Shown: positions 8,623 to 17,829, counted from the first letter of the stretch. The stretch is 64,000 nucleotides of DNA from Bacteroidales bacterium (GCA_017445755.1 JAFSSE010000036.1:33281-97280), one strand, 5' to 3'. Made by a program: numbers and translations. Notes: generated by a model not told the origin, from the letters alone.

Positions 8623-11424
8623 ATGCACAAAAAGTTGATCTATATTCTTGCGCTTATCCTGTCCGGAGCCTCGGCCTTGGCCTCTCCCAGGAAAGTGATT
8701 TTCGATACCGACATGGGGAACGATGTGGATGACTGCATTGCCCTGGAAATGCTTTACCGGTATCAGGATCAGGGAGATATTACCCTGCTCGGAATCGTTT
8801 CCAGCAAAAGGGAGCAGCAGAGTGTGCAGCTGATTGATCTTCTTGGAAACTATGCCTGCCATCCTGATATTCCCCTTGGCATTACCCGAACCTATCCGGA
8901 GGAGAATTACCGTTTCTGGAACGGCGATTTTGCTTACAGGATCCTCTCAGGCGGAAAGTATGCCGGGATGTACTGCGATGCGCCGCCTGTCCCGGACGGA
9001 TTCCGGCTTATGAGGCGGCTTCTTTCTGAAAATGGCGGAGTGAAGGATATAACCATGATCGCGGTAGGGTTCTCCACAAACCTTTTCCGGCTGATTCAGT
9101 CCGGGCCTGACGACATCTCCCCTTTATCCGGGATGGACCTTATCCGCAACAATGTGGAGAAACTGGTCATGATGGCCGGGAATTTCCACAAGGAAAAGCC
9201 GGAGTATAATGTGAAGTCTGACGTCCCGGCGGCCCGCGCCATATTATCCGACTGGCCCACTCCCATTCTTTTCAGCGACTACGAGGTCGGCTGGAAAATG
9301 AGGATTCCGTTTCGTCTGGTGCATGAGTATTTCGGTGATAATCATCCGGTTACCGTGGCCTTCGAGGAGTATCTTCCAACTACCTCCATGCCTACGGAAC
9401 GCTGTCTGTACGGCCCTTCGGCCGTGCTCTTCGCCATTGAGCCTTCGGAGCAGTATCTGTCGACCTCGCCATCCGGAAAGATTGAGTTAAGGGACGATGC
9501 CGTGACGTTGTTTAATGCCGACCCATCCGGCAACAGGTACTATGCCGAGCAGGATGAAAACCAGAAAACCGCCTCGGAGCAGCGAATATTTGAACTATGC
9601 CGGCAACCTGAGCGGATTCTGGTTGAGGCGGAAAGCTTTTCCGACAAGGGCGGGTGGTCCCTTGACCAGCAGTTCATGGATATTATGGGGTCGCCTTATC
9701 TGATAGCCCATGGGATGGGACGGCCTGTTGCCGATGCCTCAACCGCCGTCGAAATTCCTTCCGACGGGCTTTATCACATATACGTGAGGACGTTCAACTG
9801 GGTTTCTCCATGGACGTCGGAGCCCGGACCGGGCTGGTTCAAGATTTCTGTCGGGGGCAAGGTCCTGAAACCTGTGCTTGGATCGTCGGGGGACGGATGG
9901 ATGTGGCAGAGCGCCGGCAGTGTCAAACTTAAAAAGGGTATTACTACCTTGTCTCTCAAGGATTTGACCGGTTTTGACGGACGCTGCGATGCAGTGTATC
10001 TAACAACCAGTGAGGGGGCTCTTCCGCACTCGGGGGGAAAGGAACTTGAGGCGTTCAGGAGGATCTCCGGGACCATCACCGCAGGGGAGGGAAGATCGTT
10101 TGACTTCGTGGTAGCCGGAGGAGGAATCGCCGGCATGTGTGCCGCCGTTTCTGCTGCCCGCGGGGGCTTGAAAGTAGCCCTGATCAATGACCGGCCGGTA
10201 CTCGGAGGCAACAACAGCTCAGAAATCAGGGTACACCTCGGAGGCCGGATAGAGATGGGGCCATATCCCGCCCTGGGGCGGATGCTCCGTGAATTCGGGC
10301 ATAGTAAAAAAGGCAATGCCCAGAAGGCCGGGAACTACGAGGATGAAAAGAAGGCCGCTTTCATTGCAGGAGAAAAGAATGTAACCTTGTTTTCTTCCAC
10401 CAGGGTCACTGACGTTGTGATGGCCGCTCCCGGCTTGATAAAGGGACTTATTGTCCGAAATATAGAAACCGGTGAGGAGCAGACACTCGAGGCTCCCGTT
10501 TTCTGCGACTGCACAGGCGACGGTACCGTCGGCTTCCTTTCCGGCGCCGACTGGAGGATGGGCCGAGAGGGCCGTGACGAATTCGGAGAGTCGCTCGCCC
10601 CGGAAAAAGCCGACGCCCTGACCATGGGCAGTTCCGTCCAGTGGTATTCAAAGGATACCGGAAGTAAATCCATGTTCCCGGAATTCAACTACGGGGTGAC
10701 CTTCACGGAGGAAAGCTGCGAGAAGGTGAAAATGGGTGAGTGGACCTGGGAAACCGGAATGAACCGTAATCAGATAACTGATTTTGAAAGGATTAGGGAC
10801 TATGGCCTGCTTGTAATCTATTCCAACTGGTCCTTCCTCAAAAACCACAGTTCCGTCAGGAAGGAATATGAAAACCTGTGCCTTGACTGGGTGGCCTACG
10901 TGGCCGGGAAGAGGGAATCGCGCCGGCTTATGGGCGATTATATCCTCTCCCAGGAGGATGTGGACAAGAATGTTTTCCATGAGGACCGCACGTTTACCAC
11001 TACCTGGCATTTCGACCTTCATTTCCCGGATCCCAGAAACTCGTCATTCTTCCCGGGGGAAGAATTCAAGGCCGAGACAAAAAGCAATCTGATCTATCCG
11101 TATGCTGTCCCGTACAGGTGCCTGTACAGCCGTAACGTCAACAACCTGTTCATGGCGGGACGCGACATCAGCGTCACCCATGTAGCACTCGGTTCCACCA
11201 GGCTCATGAGGACTGCCGCAATGATGGGCGAGGTGGTTGGGATGGCGGCACTTATATGCAACAGACACGATGTCCTGCCGAGGGACGTTTATCGGCTGTA
11301 TCTGCCCGAGCTCCGTTCACTCATGGAAAAAGGTTCGGCACGGACGGACATCGTCCTCCCCGACAACCAGAACTTCAACCAGGGAGGCTATCTCAAGGAG
11401 CCTCTTGTAAACGGAAAACGATAA
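8623..11424 (+). CDS. Secreted fusion: nucleoside hydrolase + carbohydrate-binding-like domain + FAD-dependent oxidoreductase
   Basis: 933 residues. The ATG at 8623 gives the signal peptide MHKKLIYILALILSGASALA. Residues about 24-330 look like an inosine/uridine-type nucleoside hydrolase: DTDMGNDVDD at 28-37 is the metal and ribose binding motif, followed by MIAVGFSTNL and LVMMAGNF. Residues about 340-475 form a beta-sandwich like those found with secreted FAD_oxidored or xanthan lyase proteins (LVEAESF, LYHIYVRTFNW, CDAVYLTT). Residues about 490-930 form an FAD_oxidored domain with the dinucleotide motif VVAGGGIAGMCAA near 495 and the family segment GGNNSSEIRV. Each part is known alone; the combination in one chain is unusual. 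The frame is intact throughout, so it is not an assembly join at a stop. Substrate unknown. Confidence 0.85.
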   Translation: MHKKLIYILALILSGASALASPRKVIFDTDMGNDVDDCIALEMLYRYQDQGDITLLGIVSSKREQQSVQLIDLLGNYACHPDIPLGITRTYPEENYRFWNGDFAYRILSGGKYAGMYCDAPPVPDGFRLMRRLLSENGGVKDITMIAVGFSTNLFRLIQSGPDDISPLSGMDLIRNNVEKLVMMAGNFHKEKPEYNVKSDVPAARAILSDWPTPILFSDYEVGWKMRIPFRLVHEYFGDNHPVTVAFEEYLPTTSMPTERCLYGPSAVLFAIEPSEQYLSTSPSGKIELRDDAVTLFNADPSGNRYYAEQDENQKTASEQRIFELCRQPERILVEAESFSDKGGWSLDQQFMDIMGSPYLIAHGMGRPVADASTAVEIPSDGLYHIYVRTFNWVSPWTSEPGPGWFKISVGGKVLKPVLGSSGDGWMWQSAGSVKLKKGITTLSLKDLTGFDGRCDAVYLTTSEGALPHSGGKELEAFRRISGTITAGEGRSFDFVVAGGGIAGMCAAVSAARGGLKVALINDRPVLGGNNSSEIRVHLGGRIEMGPYPALGRMLREFGHSKKGNAQKAGNYEDEKKAAFIAGEKNVTLFSSTRVTDVVMAAPGLIKGLIVRNIETGEEQTLEAPVFCDCTGDGTVGFLSGADWRMGREGRDEFGESLAPEKADALTMGSSVQWYSKDTGSKSMFPEFNYGVTFTEESCEKVKMGEWTWETGMNRNQITDFERIRDYGLLVIYSNWSFLKNHSSVRKEYENLCLDWVAYVAGKRESRRLMGDYILSQEDVDKNVFHEDRTFTTTWHFDLHFPDPRNSSFFPGEEFKAETKSNLIYPYAVPYRCLYSRNVNNLFMAGRDISVTHVALGSTRLMRTAAMMGEVVGMAALICNRHDVLPRDVYRLYLPELRSLMEKGSARTDIVLPDNQNFNQGGYLKEPLVNGKR

Positions 11425-11507
11425 CATCCGGATGCCAATTCAAAAGGGATGAGGGTTACTGTTAATCTCCTGGCAGTGAATGTGTATCCCGACAGCGTCC
11501 GCCGCCT

Positions 11508-11594
11508 TTAGAGGGCTGCCACTTCGGTAAGTTCGCCGGTTTTGGAGTCGATGATAAAGCCGCGGACGGTGACGTCAGAGGGAATTACTATGAA
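11508..11594 (-). pseudogene. Possible remnant of a carbonic anhydrase C-terminus
   Basis: Reading the minus strand, about 28 codons run into a TAA stop at 11508-11510 and encode IPSDVTVRGFIIDSKTGEL plus TEVAAL. The pattern V.VRGFIID.KTGEL resembles the tail of beta-class carbonic anhydrases. It lies just behind the aminotransferase stop, in the same frame, and has no start of its own. Best read as the 3' stump of a deleted gene. The family call rests on recall of the motif only. Confidence 0.4.
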
Positions 11595-11603
11595 TAAATC
11601 AGG

Positions 11604-12812
11604 CTAAAGCCCGTTATATGCGGCAAGGGCCTTTGAGAGGACGTAAACCGCCCTCTCCAGATCCTCTTCACATAGGACATAGGCCATCCTGACCTGCTGC
11701 CTTCCGGGCTCTGGATCCGCATAAAATCCCGCTCCCGGCGCCATCATTACGGTTTCTCCTTTGGGATATTTCTCTGAAACCAATTTGAAATCCGTAAGAC
11801 ACCACTTGCAGAACTTTTCGGCATCGTCAACCGGAAGCCGCACCATGGTATAGAAAGCTCCCTCGGGCATGGGGGTATAAACCCCCGGAATCCGATTCAG
11901 CGCCCCGATAAGGAAATCCCTCCGGTCCCTGTATTCCTCGAAAACGCCCTCAAGATACTCCTTCGGAGCATCCAGGGAGCACTCCGCCACAATCTGTCCC
12001 AAAAGCGGGGGGCTGAGCCGCGCCTGGGCAATCTTCATGACCGCCTCCAGGACCTTGCGGTTGCGGGTCACCAGGGCCCCGATGCGGATGCCGCATTCGG
12101 AGTACCTCTTCGAAACCGAGTCCACTAGAACCACATTATCCTCAACTCCTTCCAGCGCGAGGGCTGAAAGGAAGGGCTCGTCAGAGTACACGAATTCCCT
12201 GTAAACCTCGTCGGAAATGAGGTAGAGCCCATGTTTAAGGACAATATCCCTTAGCCGGAGAAGTTCATCCCTGGTATAAAGGTAACCGGTCGGATTGTTG
12301 GGGTTGCAGAGGAGGATGGCGCGGGTCCTGGAGGTGATTCTTTCCTCAATCGCTTCCACGGAAGGGAGGCGGAAACCCTCCTCTATTGATGTCCTGACCC
12401 CTATGACCCGGATTCCGCAGGCGGCGGCGAAGGATATGTAATTGGCATATGAGGGTTCAGTTACTATCAGCTCGTCCCCGGGGTCGAAGAGGGCGAGAAA
12501 GGACATCAGGATGGCCTCCGAGCCGCCCGTAGTCACCATGATCTCCTCGGGAGAAACCGAGATGCCGAATTTTCCATAATAGCGGGAGAGCCCGGCCCGA
12601 AGGGATGAAAACCCCTGCGAGGGGCTGTACTCGAGGGTCTTCCTCCCGATAGTCTTCAAGGCGTCGAGGCCGACCTGCGGGGTCGGAATGTCCGGCTGGC
12701 CGATGTTGAGGTGGTAAACCTTGACCCCGTTTCGCTTCGCTTCATCTGCGAAGGGGACGAGTTTCCGTATCGGCGAACTCTGCATTGAAGATACTCTGTC
12801 AGATATTTTCAT
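11604..12812 (-). CDS. PLP-dependent aminotransferase, class I/II
   Basis: 402 residues, the usual length for the aspartate aminotransferase fold. Visible residues: the N-terminal substrate segment YHLNIGQPDIPTP, NPNNPTG at 170-176, the pyridine-nitrogen Asp in ISDEVYREF (D201), the Schiff-base Lys in VDSVSKRYS (K235), and a late Arg that could bind the carboxylate (GRQQVRMAY). The subgroup is that of aspartate or aromatic aminotransferases; the exact amino donor cannot be decided from sequence. It follows the sulfatase lipoprotein gene by 12 bases on the same strand. Confidence 0.88.
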   Translation of the reverse strand: MKISDRVSSMQSSPIRKLVPFADEAKRNGVKVYHLNIGQPDIPTPQVGLDALKTIGRKTLEYSPSQGFSSLRAGLSRYYGKFGISVSPEEIMVTTGGSEAILMSFLALFDPGDELIVTEPSYANYISFAAACGIRVIGVRTSIEEGFRLPSVEAIEERITSRTRAILLCNPNNPTGYLYTRDELLRLRDIVLKHGLYLISDEVYREFVYSDEPFLSALALEGVEDNVVLVDSVSKRYSECGIRIGALVTRNRKVLEAVMKIAQARLSPPLLGQIVAECSLDAPKEYLEGVFEEYRDRRDFLIGALNRIPGVYTPMPEGAFYTMVRLPVDDAEKFCKWCLTDFKLVSEKYPKGETVMMAPGAGFYADPEPGRQQVRMAYVLCEEDLERAVYVLSKALAAYNGL

Positions 12813-12824
12813 AGGAAAACAGAA

Positions 12825-14417
12825 TTAGTTCATTTTCAACTCATCCGGCAGCGGACAAGGGAGGGAGGTGCGGCGGTCAATCGGCATGACGGCGTCCCAT
12901 TCGCGCATTTTTGAAGAGAGGGCAGAGCACAGGTCACGGACCAGTTCGGGATGCTCCGCGGCAACGTCGTTCCTCTCGGAAAGGTCCTCTTCGAGGTTGT
13001 AAAGTTCCAGCTCCCCGGTATGCATCCTATATACAAGCTTCCAGGGGCCACGGCGGATAGCCGTCATGAAATCGACATCCTCCCGGTCCTCAATCCTCCA
13101 CTGGTGGGGCATATGGAATACGAGCTCCCGCTCCGCCCAGGTCGTTCCACCGACGGAGTCCCCGGGCCCCGCCTTCCCGGTAATAACCGGCACAAGGTCC
13201 TCTCCGTCAATGGATTGGATGGTCTTGTAGTCCTTAACCCCGGCTATATCCAGAATCGTCGGGAACATGTCCTCCGGCATGGCCGGAACGTCGCAGCGGC
13301 CTTTCAGGGTCTTTCCCGGCCAGTAGAACATCCACGGGACGCGGATGCCGCCCTCATATACGGAGGCCTTCCCCTCCCGAAGCGGGGCGTTCTGGGTGTG
13401 GGGGACGCCGCCTTTCCGGGCGTCAATGCTGTGGCCGCCGTTGTCGGACATGAAGATTATTACAGTATTGTCGGCAACGCCCTTTTCCTCAAGGAAATCC
13501 ATCAGGTCGCCAAGGGACTTGTCAACCCCCTCGACCATCGAGGCATAGCGGGCCTCTCCCTCGTCACAACCCTCATCTATATACTTCTGGTAGAAGCGTT
13601 TATCCGCAGATATCGGGGTATGGACGCCGTAATGGCTCATATAAAGATAGAAGGGCTGGCCGGTTTTTATCGGCTGCTCCAGGGCCTTTTTCGCTTCGAG
13701 GGTCAGGGCCTCCGTCAGGAAGGTATCCGTCCCATAGTACTGAGCCAGGCCCTGGACGGCATTGTGGGTCCACTGTTCGGCATTGTTGGCATAGTTTTCT
13801 TCGCCGTAGTAGCTCTTCGGAAAACCATTGCAGCTCCCCGCGACATTGACGAGGAAACCCATGTTGTACGGGTTGCAACCGGTCGTCCCGGAGGGGCCCC
13901 AGTGGGCCTTCCCGACATGGATGGTATAATAGCCCGCATCCCTGAGGAGCCGGACCATCGGAGTAATCACGACGCTGTGCTCCGTTCCCTCTTCGGTCGC
14001 TATACCGTTCCAGTTCCAATCGCTCCGGGCGAAAATGTCGCCCTCGTTGTCATTCACAAAGCCGATTGTGCCTCCGGCGGCGTCGGTCGGAGTATCCTTG
14101 ACGGGAGCCGTATATGTCGTTATCCGGGTATGGGCCGAGTTCATGCCCGTCATAAGGGAGGTCCGGGTAGGGGTCGAAAGGGAGCATGCGTAGCCGTTTG
14201 ACATGATGCAGGCCCTCTCGGAGAGCCGTTCCATCGCGGGGGTATGGAACATCCGCTGGCGCGGATACAACTCATCCCCGTACTGGACGCCGCTGTCAAC
14301 CCAGCCATAGTCGTCCACAAGGAAAAAGATTATATTCGGACGTTCCGCCTGTTTCTCCCCACAGCCGGAAAGCACCGACAGGAGGCCCAGGGCCAAGGGC
14401 AGTTTCTCTTTATGCAT
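12825..14417 (-). CDS. Sulfatase lipoprotein (Ser-type formylglycine site)
   Basis: 530 residues. The N-terminus MHKEKLPLALGLLSVLSGC is a lipoprotein signal. The alkaline-phosphatase-fold sulfatase pattern is complete: NIIFFLVDDYGW with metal-binding DD (35-36), the modification site STPTRTSLMTG with Ser81 in place of Cys, VGKAHWG, and the late metal pair in FMSDNGGHS. Ser-type sites need an anaerobic maturase (anSME) to make formylglycine; none is in this window. Likely acts in the periplasm or on the surface on a sulfated glycan or small sulfate ester. A divergent MFS gene starts 78 bases away. Confidence 0.9.
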   Translation of the reverse strand: MHKEKLPLALGLLSVLSGCGEKQAERPNIIFFLVDDYGWVDSGVQYGDELYPRQRMFHTPAMERLSERACIMSNGYACSLSTPTRTSLMTGMNSAHTRITTYTAPVKDTPTDAAGGTIGFVNDNEGDIFARSDWNWNGIATEEGTEHSVVITPMVRLLRDAGYYTIHVGKAHWGPSGTTGCNPYNMGFLVNVAGSCNGFPKSYYGEENYANNAEQWTHNAVQGLAQYYGTDTFLTEALTLEAKKALEQPIKTGQPFYLYMSHYGVHTPISADKRFYQKYIDEGCDEGEARYASMVEGVDKSLGDLMDFLEEKGVADNTVIIFMSDNGGHSIDARKGGVPHTQNAPLREGKASVYEGGIRVPWMFYWPGKTLKGRCDVPAMPEDMFPTILDIAGVKDYKTIQSIDGEDLVPVITGKAGPGDSVGGTTWAERELVFHMPHQWRIEDREDVDFMTAIRRGPWKLVYRMHTGELELYNLEEDLSERNDVAAEHPELVRDLCSALSSKMREWDAVMPIDRRTSLPCPLPDELKMN

Positions 14418-14469
14418 AAATACCTTTCTTCTATTTCCTCAAAGGTAGAAAAAATGGATGAAAATTCCT

Positions 14470-14477
14470 TAACTTTG
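14470..14477 (+). promoter_or_regulatory. Putative -7 element TAACTTTG for the MFS gene
   Basis: TAACTTTG ends 18 bases before the ATG at 14496, so transcription starting just after it yields a very short leader. This argues against the longer frame that opens upstream. No good -33 match. Confidence 0.55.
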
Positions 14478-14495
14478 CACAAAACCGCATATAAT

Positions 14496-15701
14496 ATGGC
14501 AGATTTCTTTTCCAGGACCGGACTTCCGAAGACGCTTTCATGGGCCTTCCTCGGCGTCCTTATTTTCATGATGGGTGACGGCATCGAGCAGACCTGGCTC
14601 AGCCGCTACATTACCGAGCAGGGATTCAACTCCGCCGACCTCTTTACCGTCTATGGCATCACCGTTGCGGTTTCCGCATGGTTCTCAGGGGTCATTGCCG
14701 AGACCTTCGGCATTCGTAAAACCATGCTTGCGGGCTTCCTCCTCTATGCCCTCGGGGTCGCCGGCTTTGCCGGAATCGGCATCGCCAACATGAACTGGCC
14801 CGTGCTGCTGATAACTTATGCGATAAAAGGCCTGGGTTACCCGCTCTTCGCCTATACCTTCATGGTCTGGATTACCTACCGGGTGGAAAAGGATTCCCTG
14901 AGCTCAGCCCAGGGATGGTTCTGGTTCGTATTCACGGGAGGTCTGAACGTACTCGGCGCCTACTACGGGGTATTCGCGGTGGAGCGGATCGGGGTGATTC
15001 CGACCCTATGGACCGCCATCCTCTTCTCCGCCATCGGTGCGGTTTTCGCCCTTTGGATCAATAAATGTGAGGAAACCAACCTCTTTGCCGATGGAACTCC
15101 CCAGGAGGGGTCCCGCTTCAAACAGCTCCTCAGCGGACTCGCAATCCTCAAACGTGAACCGAAGGTGCTCCTCGGCGGCATCGTCAGGGTAATCAACACC
15201 ACCTCCCAGTTCGCCTTCGTCGTTTTCATGCCCCTCTACATGGCCCGGTACGGAGTCACTGACGGCCAGTGGGCAACCATCTGGGGCTCAATTTTCATCC
15301 TCAACATCCTTTTCAACCTCGTTTTCGGAATCGTGGGAGACAAGATCGGCTGGAACAAGACAGTCGTCTGGTTCGGCGGGGTCGGCTGCGCCGTAACCGT
15401 ACTCCTCTTCTACTATTCCCCGCAGATTCTCAACCAGTACTGGTTCATCCTCCTCTGCGGAATGCTATGGTGCATCATGCTAGCCGGTTATGTTCCGCTC
15501 TCGGCGATAGTCCCCTCCCTCGTGGATACCGACAAGGGGGCTGCCGTATCGGTCCTTAACCTTGGAGCAGGAGCCGCGGCTTTCGTCGGGCCCCTGCTCG
15601 TCAGGGTATTGGAAAAACCGGTCGGATACGGCGGCATCGCCTGGGTCCTCTCCGGTCTTTACATTATCAGCGCCATAATGACGCACTATATCCGCCGATA
15701 A
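14496..15701 (+). CDS. MFS transporter, RbtT/DalT/CsbX (polyol permease)-like
   Basis: 401 residues, about 12 hydrophobic segments. The segment LGVLIFMMGDGIEQTWLSRY at the N-terminus is characteristic of the ribitol/arabinitol permease and CsbX group of the major facilitator superfamily. A loop basic motif (GIRKTMLAG) follows TM2-3, and the central loop (KCEETNLFADGTPQEG) separates the two halves. It probably brings a polyol or related small acid across the inner membrane by proton symport. It is transcribed away from the sulfatase/aminotransferase pair, so its substrate could be a product of that locus (inference). Confidence 0.82.
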   Translation: MADFFSRTGLPKTLSWAFLGVLIFMMGDGIEQTWLSRYITEQGFNSADLFTVYGITVAVSAWFSGVIAETFGIRKTMLAGFLLYALGVAGFAGIGIANMNWPVLLITYAIKGLGYPLFAYTFMVWITYRVEKDSLSSAQGWFWFVFTGGLNVLGAYYGVFAVERIGVIPTLWTAILFSAIGAVFALWINKCEETNLFADGTPQEGSRFKQLLSGLAILKREPKVLLGGIVRVINTTSQFAFVVFMPLYMARYGVTDGQWATIWGSIFILNILFNLVFGIVGDKIGWNKTVVWFGGVGCAVTVLLFYYSPQILNQYWFILLCGMLWCIMLAGYVPLSAIVPSLVDTDKGAAVSVLNLGAGAAAFVGPLLVRVLEKPVGYGGIAWVLSGLYIISAIMTHYIRR

Positions 15702-15710
15702 GGAAAATCC

Positions 15711-16697
15711 TTAAAGATTCGGGTTGGCTTTCTTCCAGTCCTCGACAGCGGGGATGATGCCGAGACCGATAATCTCGTCACGCATCTTGCAGAGGTGGGC
15801 GTAGGAAGCATCGAGGGCTGCAATTTCTTCGGCAGTTCCCTCCGGTTCGCAGTAGTGGACACCCTCGGCGTCAACGACGGTCGGCATGGCCATCATGACG
15901 TTCTGGTACTTGGCGTTGCTGACATAGGTCCCGGCAGGCCAGGTGAACTTCTCACCGCCGATAGCGGCCTCGATCATCTTCACGGCATTGTAGGCAGGGC
16001 TCTGGAAGGAGCTGCGTCCGCGAAGCTTGATGATATTGCTGCCACCCTGGATGGTGTTGTGCTTGATTTCCTCGAACCTCTCTGCGGAAAGACCGCACTC
16101 GGCAAGGGGCTTGCCGTCGATCTTGACCTTGGAGGCGAATACCGCCATGGCCTCTCCGTGACCACCGTAAGTATGGGCGCCGGTCACCTTGTACTGAGCG
16201 ACACCGAATTCCTGCGCGAGGGCCTCCTGCAGACGGGTGCTGTCGAGGGCGGCGAGGGAGGTGAGCTGCGAGGGCTTGAGACCGGAGTGGATGAGGGCGG
16301 TGAGGGCGGTGACGTCGGCCGGGTTGAAGATAACGACCACGAACTTGGCGTCAGGGCAGTATTTCTTGATGTTGTCACCGAATTCGGCGGCAATCTGGCA
16401 GTTGCCCTTGAGAAGGTCCTCGCGGGTCATTCCCTCCTTACGGGGTGCTCCGCCGGAAGAAATAATATACTTTGCATCCTTGAAGGCAACGGCGGGATCT
16501 ATGGTGGCGGTGAAATTCACACCCTCGAAAGCGCAGTGGTCCATTTCGGCCAGAACGCCCTTGAGACCGGGCTCAAAGATGTCGTAAAGACAGATGTTTG
16601 AAGAAAGGCCAAGGCAGGCGGCTGTCTGGGCCATGTTTGAACCTATCATGCCGGCCGCACCGACAATCAGGAGCTTTTCATCAGTAAGAAATTTCAT
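15711..16697 (-). CDS. mdh: Malate dehydrogenase
   Basis: 328 residues from the ATG at 16697 (an upstream in-frame extension overlaps the promoter). The Rossmann motif is IVGAAGMIGSNMAQTA near residue 10. The NAD-dependent malate/lactate dehydrogenase core continues with IISSGGAPRKEGMTREDLL, VVIFNPADVTA and the catalytic-His region VTGAHTYGGHGEAM. Arg in the mobile loop (APRKEGMTR) fits a dicarboxylic substrate, so malate rather than lactate. It acts in the cytoplasm in the reductive branch to fumarate/succinate, in line with sdhC at the far end of the window. Convergent with the MFS gene. Confidence 0.9.
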   Translation of the reverse strand: MKFLTDEKLLIVGAAGMIGSNMAQTAACLGLSSNICLYDIFEPGLKGVLAEMDHCAFEGVNFTATIDPAVAFKDAKYIISSGGAPRKEGMTREDLLKGNCQIAAEFGDNIKKYCPDAKFVVVIFNPADVTALTALIHSGLKPSQLTSLAALDSTRLQEALAQEFGVAQYKVTGAHTYGGHGEAMAVFASKVKIDGKPLAECGLSAERFEEIKHNTIQGGSNIIKLRGRSSFQSPAYNAVKMIEAAIGGEKFTWPAGTYVSNAKYQNVMMAMPTVVDAEGVHYCEPEGTAEEIAALDASYAHLCKMRDEIIGLGIIPAVEDWKKANPNL

Positions 16698-16739
16698 AAT
16701 ATCTGTATTAAAAAAACTGTTGCTTCCATTTGGGCGTCG

Positions 16740-16747
16740 CAAAGATA
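16740..16747 (-). promoter_or_regulatory. Putative -7 element TATCTTTG for mdh
   Basis: The minus strand reads TATCTTTG here, 42 bases before the mdh ATG. No convincing -33 match. It lies back-to-back with the promoter of the WG-repeat gene at 16783-16790. Confidence 0.5.
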
Positions 16748-16782
16748 ACAAATAATCCCGAAAGACTTCCGGTTTTTTTTGT

Positions 16783-16790
16783 TATATTTG
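16783..16790 (+). promoter_or_regulatory. Putative -7 element TATATTTG for the WG-repeat gene
   Basis: TATATTTG on the plus strand, 46 bases before the ATG at 16837, preceded by a T-run. No clear -33 element. Confidence 0.5.
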
Positions 16791-16836
16791 CGGGTCGGCC
16801 ATTCCGACATCCATGAATAATCAGTAACCACGTCAT

Positions 16837-17823
16837 ATGAAAAGACTTATCTTCTGCGCCGCCCTGTTTCTTTCGCTCCTCGCCGGAGCCCAGAAACCCA
16901 CTTATCCGGTTTACAAGGAACTTAAAGACAAGGACCTCGAGGGCATCCTTTCCGTCCAGCAGGACAAAAAGGGACTCTACGGCTTTGCCAATGCAAAGGA
17001 GAAATTCGTAATCAAGCCGAAATTCGACGAGGCGGAAAACTTCGTCGTAGTCTCCTCCAAGAAGGAAGGAACCGTATTCCTCGCCAAAGTAAGGAGCGGC
17101 GAGAAGTGGGGTGTCCTGAAAAGAAACGCCCTCTATCTCTTCCCTCCCCAGTTTGACGCAATCGACGATTTCACGACCTACGGGACCGCCTTCGTGAAAC
17201 TCGGTGTCGGCTATGGAATGATATCCTCGGACGGAGACCTCCTGCTCAACAGTCTCTCCGCCTATGAGAAGATGAAGAATTCATGGACCCTCTACAAAAT
17301 CCGCGAGCGGTCGAACGAGGGCCTCTATGACGTTAAAAAGCGTGCCTATATAATCCCTCCTACCGCCTCCTCGATCCAGCTTCTGGACCATGTCGCAATC
17401 TATGAGAAGGACGGCAAGACCGGAATCATGGACACCGAAGGAAACGAGGTTATCCCCTGCAACTATGACAAGGTAACCCTGGAAAGTCCTTACATCTATA
17501 CCGAGAAGGACGGAAAATACGGCGTCATCAACGAGGAAGGCAAGATTATCTATGACTGCATCCTTCCGAAACGGCCGGATTTCATCGCCCGTGAATACGA
17601 GGGAATGCTCCTCGACGGAAAGCCGGCTATCCTCCGCCGCGACGGCACCCTCCTGACCGCCCGGGAGTACGACGAGCAGATCTTTGCCGCCAATCCGGCC
17701 GTCTACAGCGCCGATTCCCTGCTTCCCCATTTCCTGAAAAAACACCTCTACGAGACCTTAAGCCCCGTTGAGGCGAAGAACCTCTGGTTCGCGGACCACT
17801 CCTTCACCCCGGCTCCGGACTAG
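16837..17823 (+). CDS. WG-repeat protein, N-terminal half (ends at an in-frame amber)
   Basis: 328 residues with signal peptide MKRLIFCAALFLSLLAGAQ. WG-type beta repeats are clear: EKWGVLKRNALYLFPPQFD, KTGIMDTEGNEVIPCNYDKV and KYGVINEEGKIIYDCILP. These repeats occur in secreted or periplasmic proteins, and a binding or scaffold role is usual. The frame ends in TAG at 17821-17823, but two sense codons later the same frame continues as an open GTG-started frame of 324 residues that also has WG-like repeats. Either one gene carries a nonsense mutation or two genes are adjacent. Treat this as the first part of a probable 656-residue protein. Confidence 0.8.
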   Translation: MKRLIFCAALFLSLLAGAQKPTYPVYKELKDKDLEGILSVQQDKKGLYGFANAKEKFVIKPKFDEAENFVVVSSKKEGTVFLAKVRSGEKWGVLKRNALYLFPPQFDAIDDFTTYGTAFVKLGVGYGMISSDGDLLLNSLSAYEKMKNSWTLYKIRERSNEGLYDVKKRAYIIPPTASSIQLLDHVAIYEKDGKTGIMDTEGNEVIPCNYDKVTLESPYIYTEKDGKYGVINEEGKIIYDCILPKRPDFIAREYEGMLLDGKPAILRRDGTLLTAREYDEQIFAANPAVYSADSLLPHFLKKHLYETLSPVEAKNLWFADHSFTPAPD

Positions 17824-17829
17824 TCCCTC

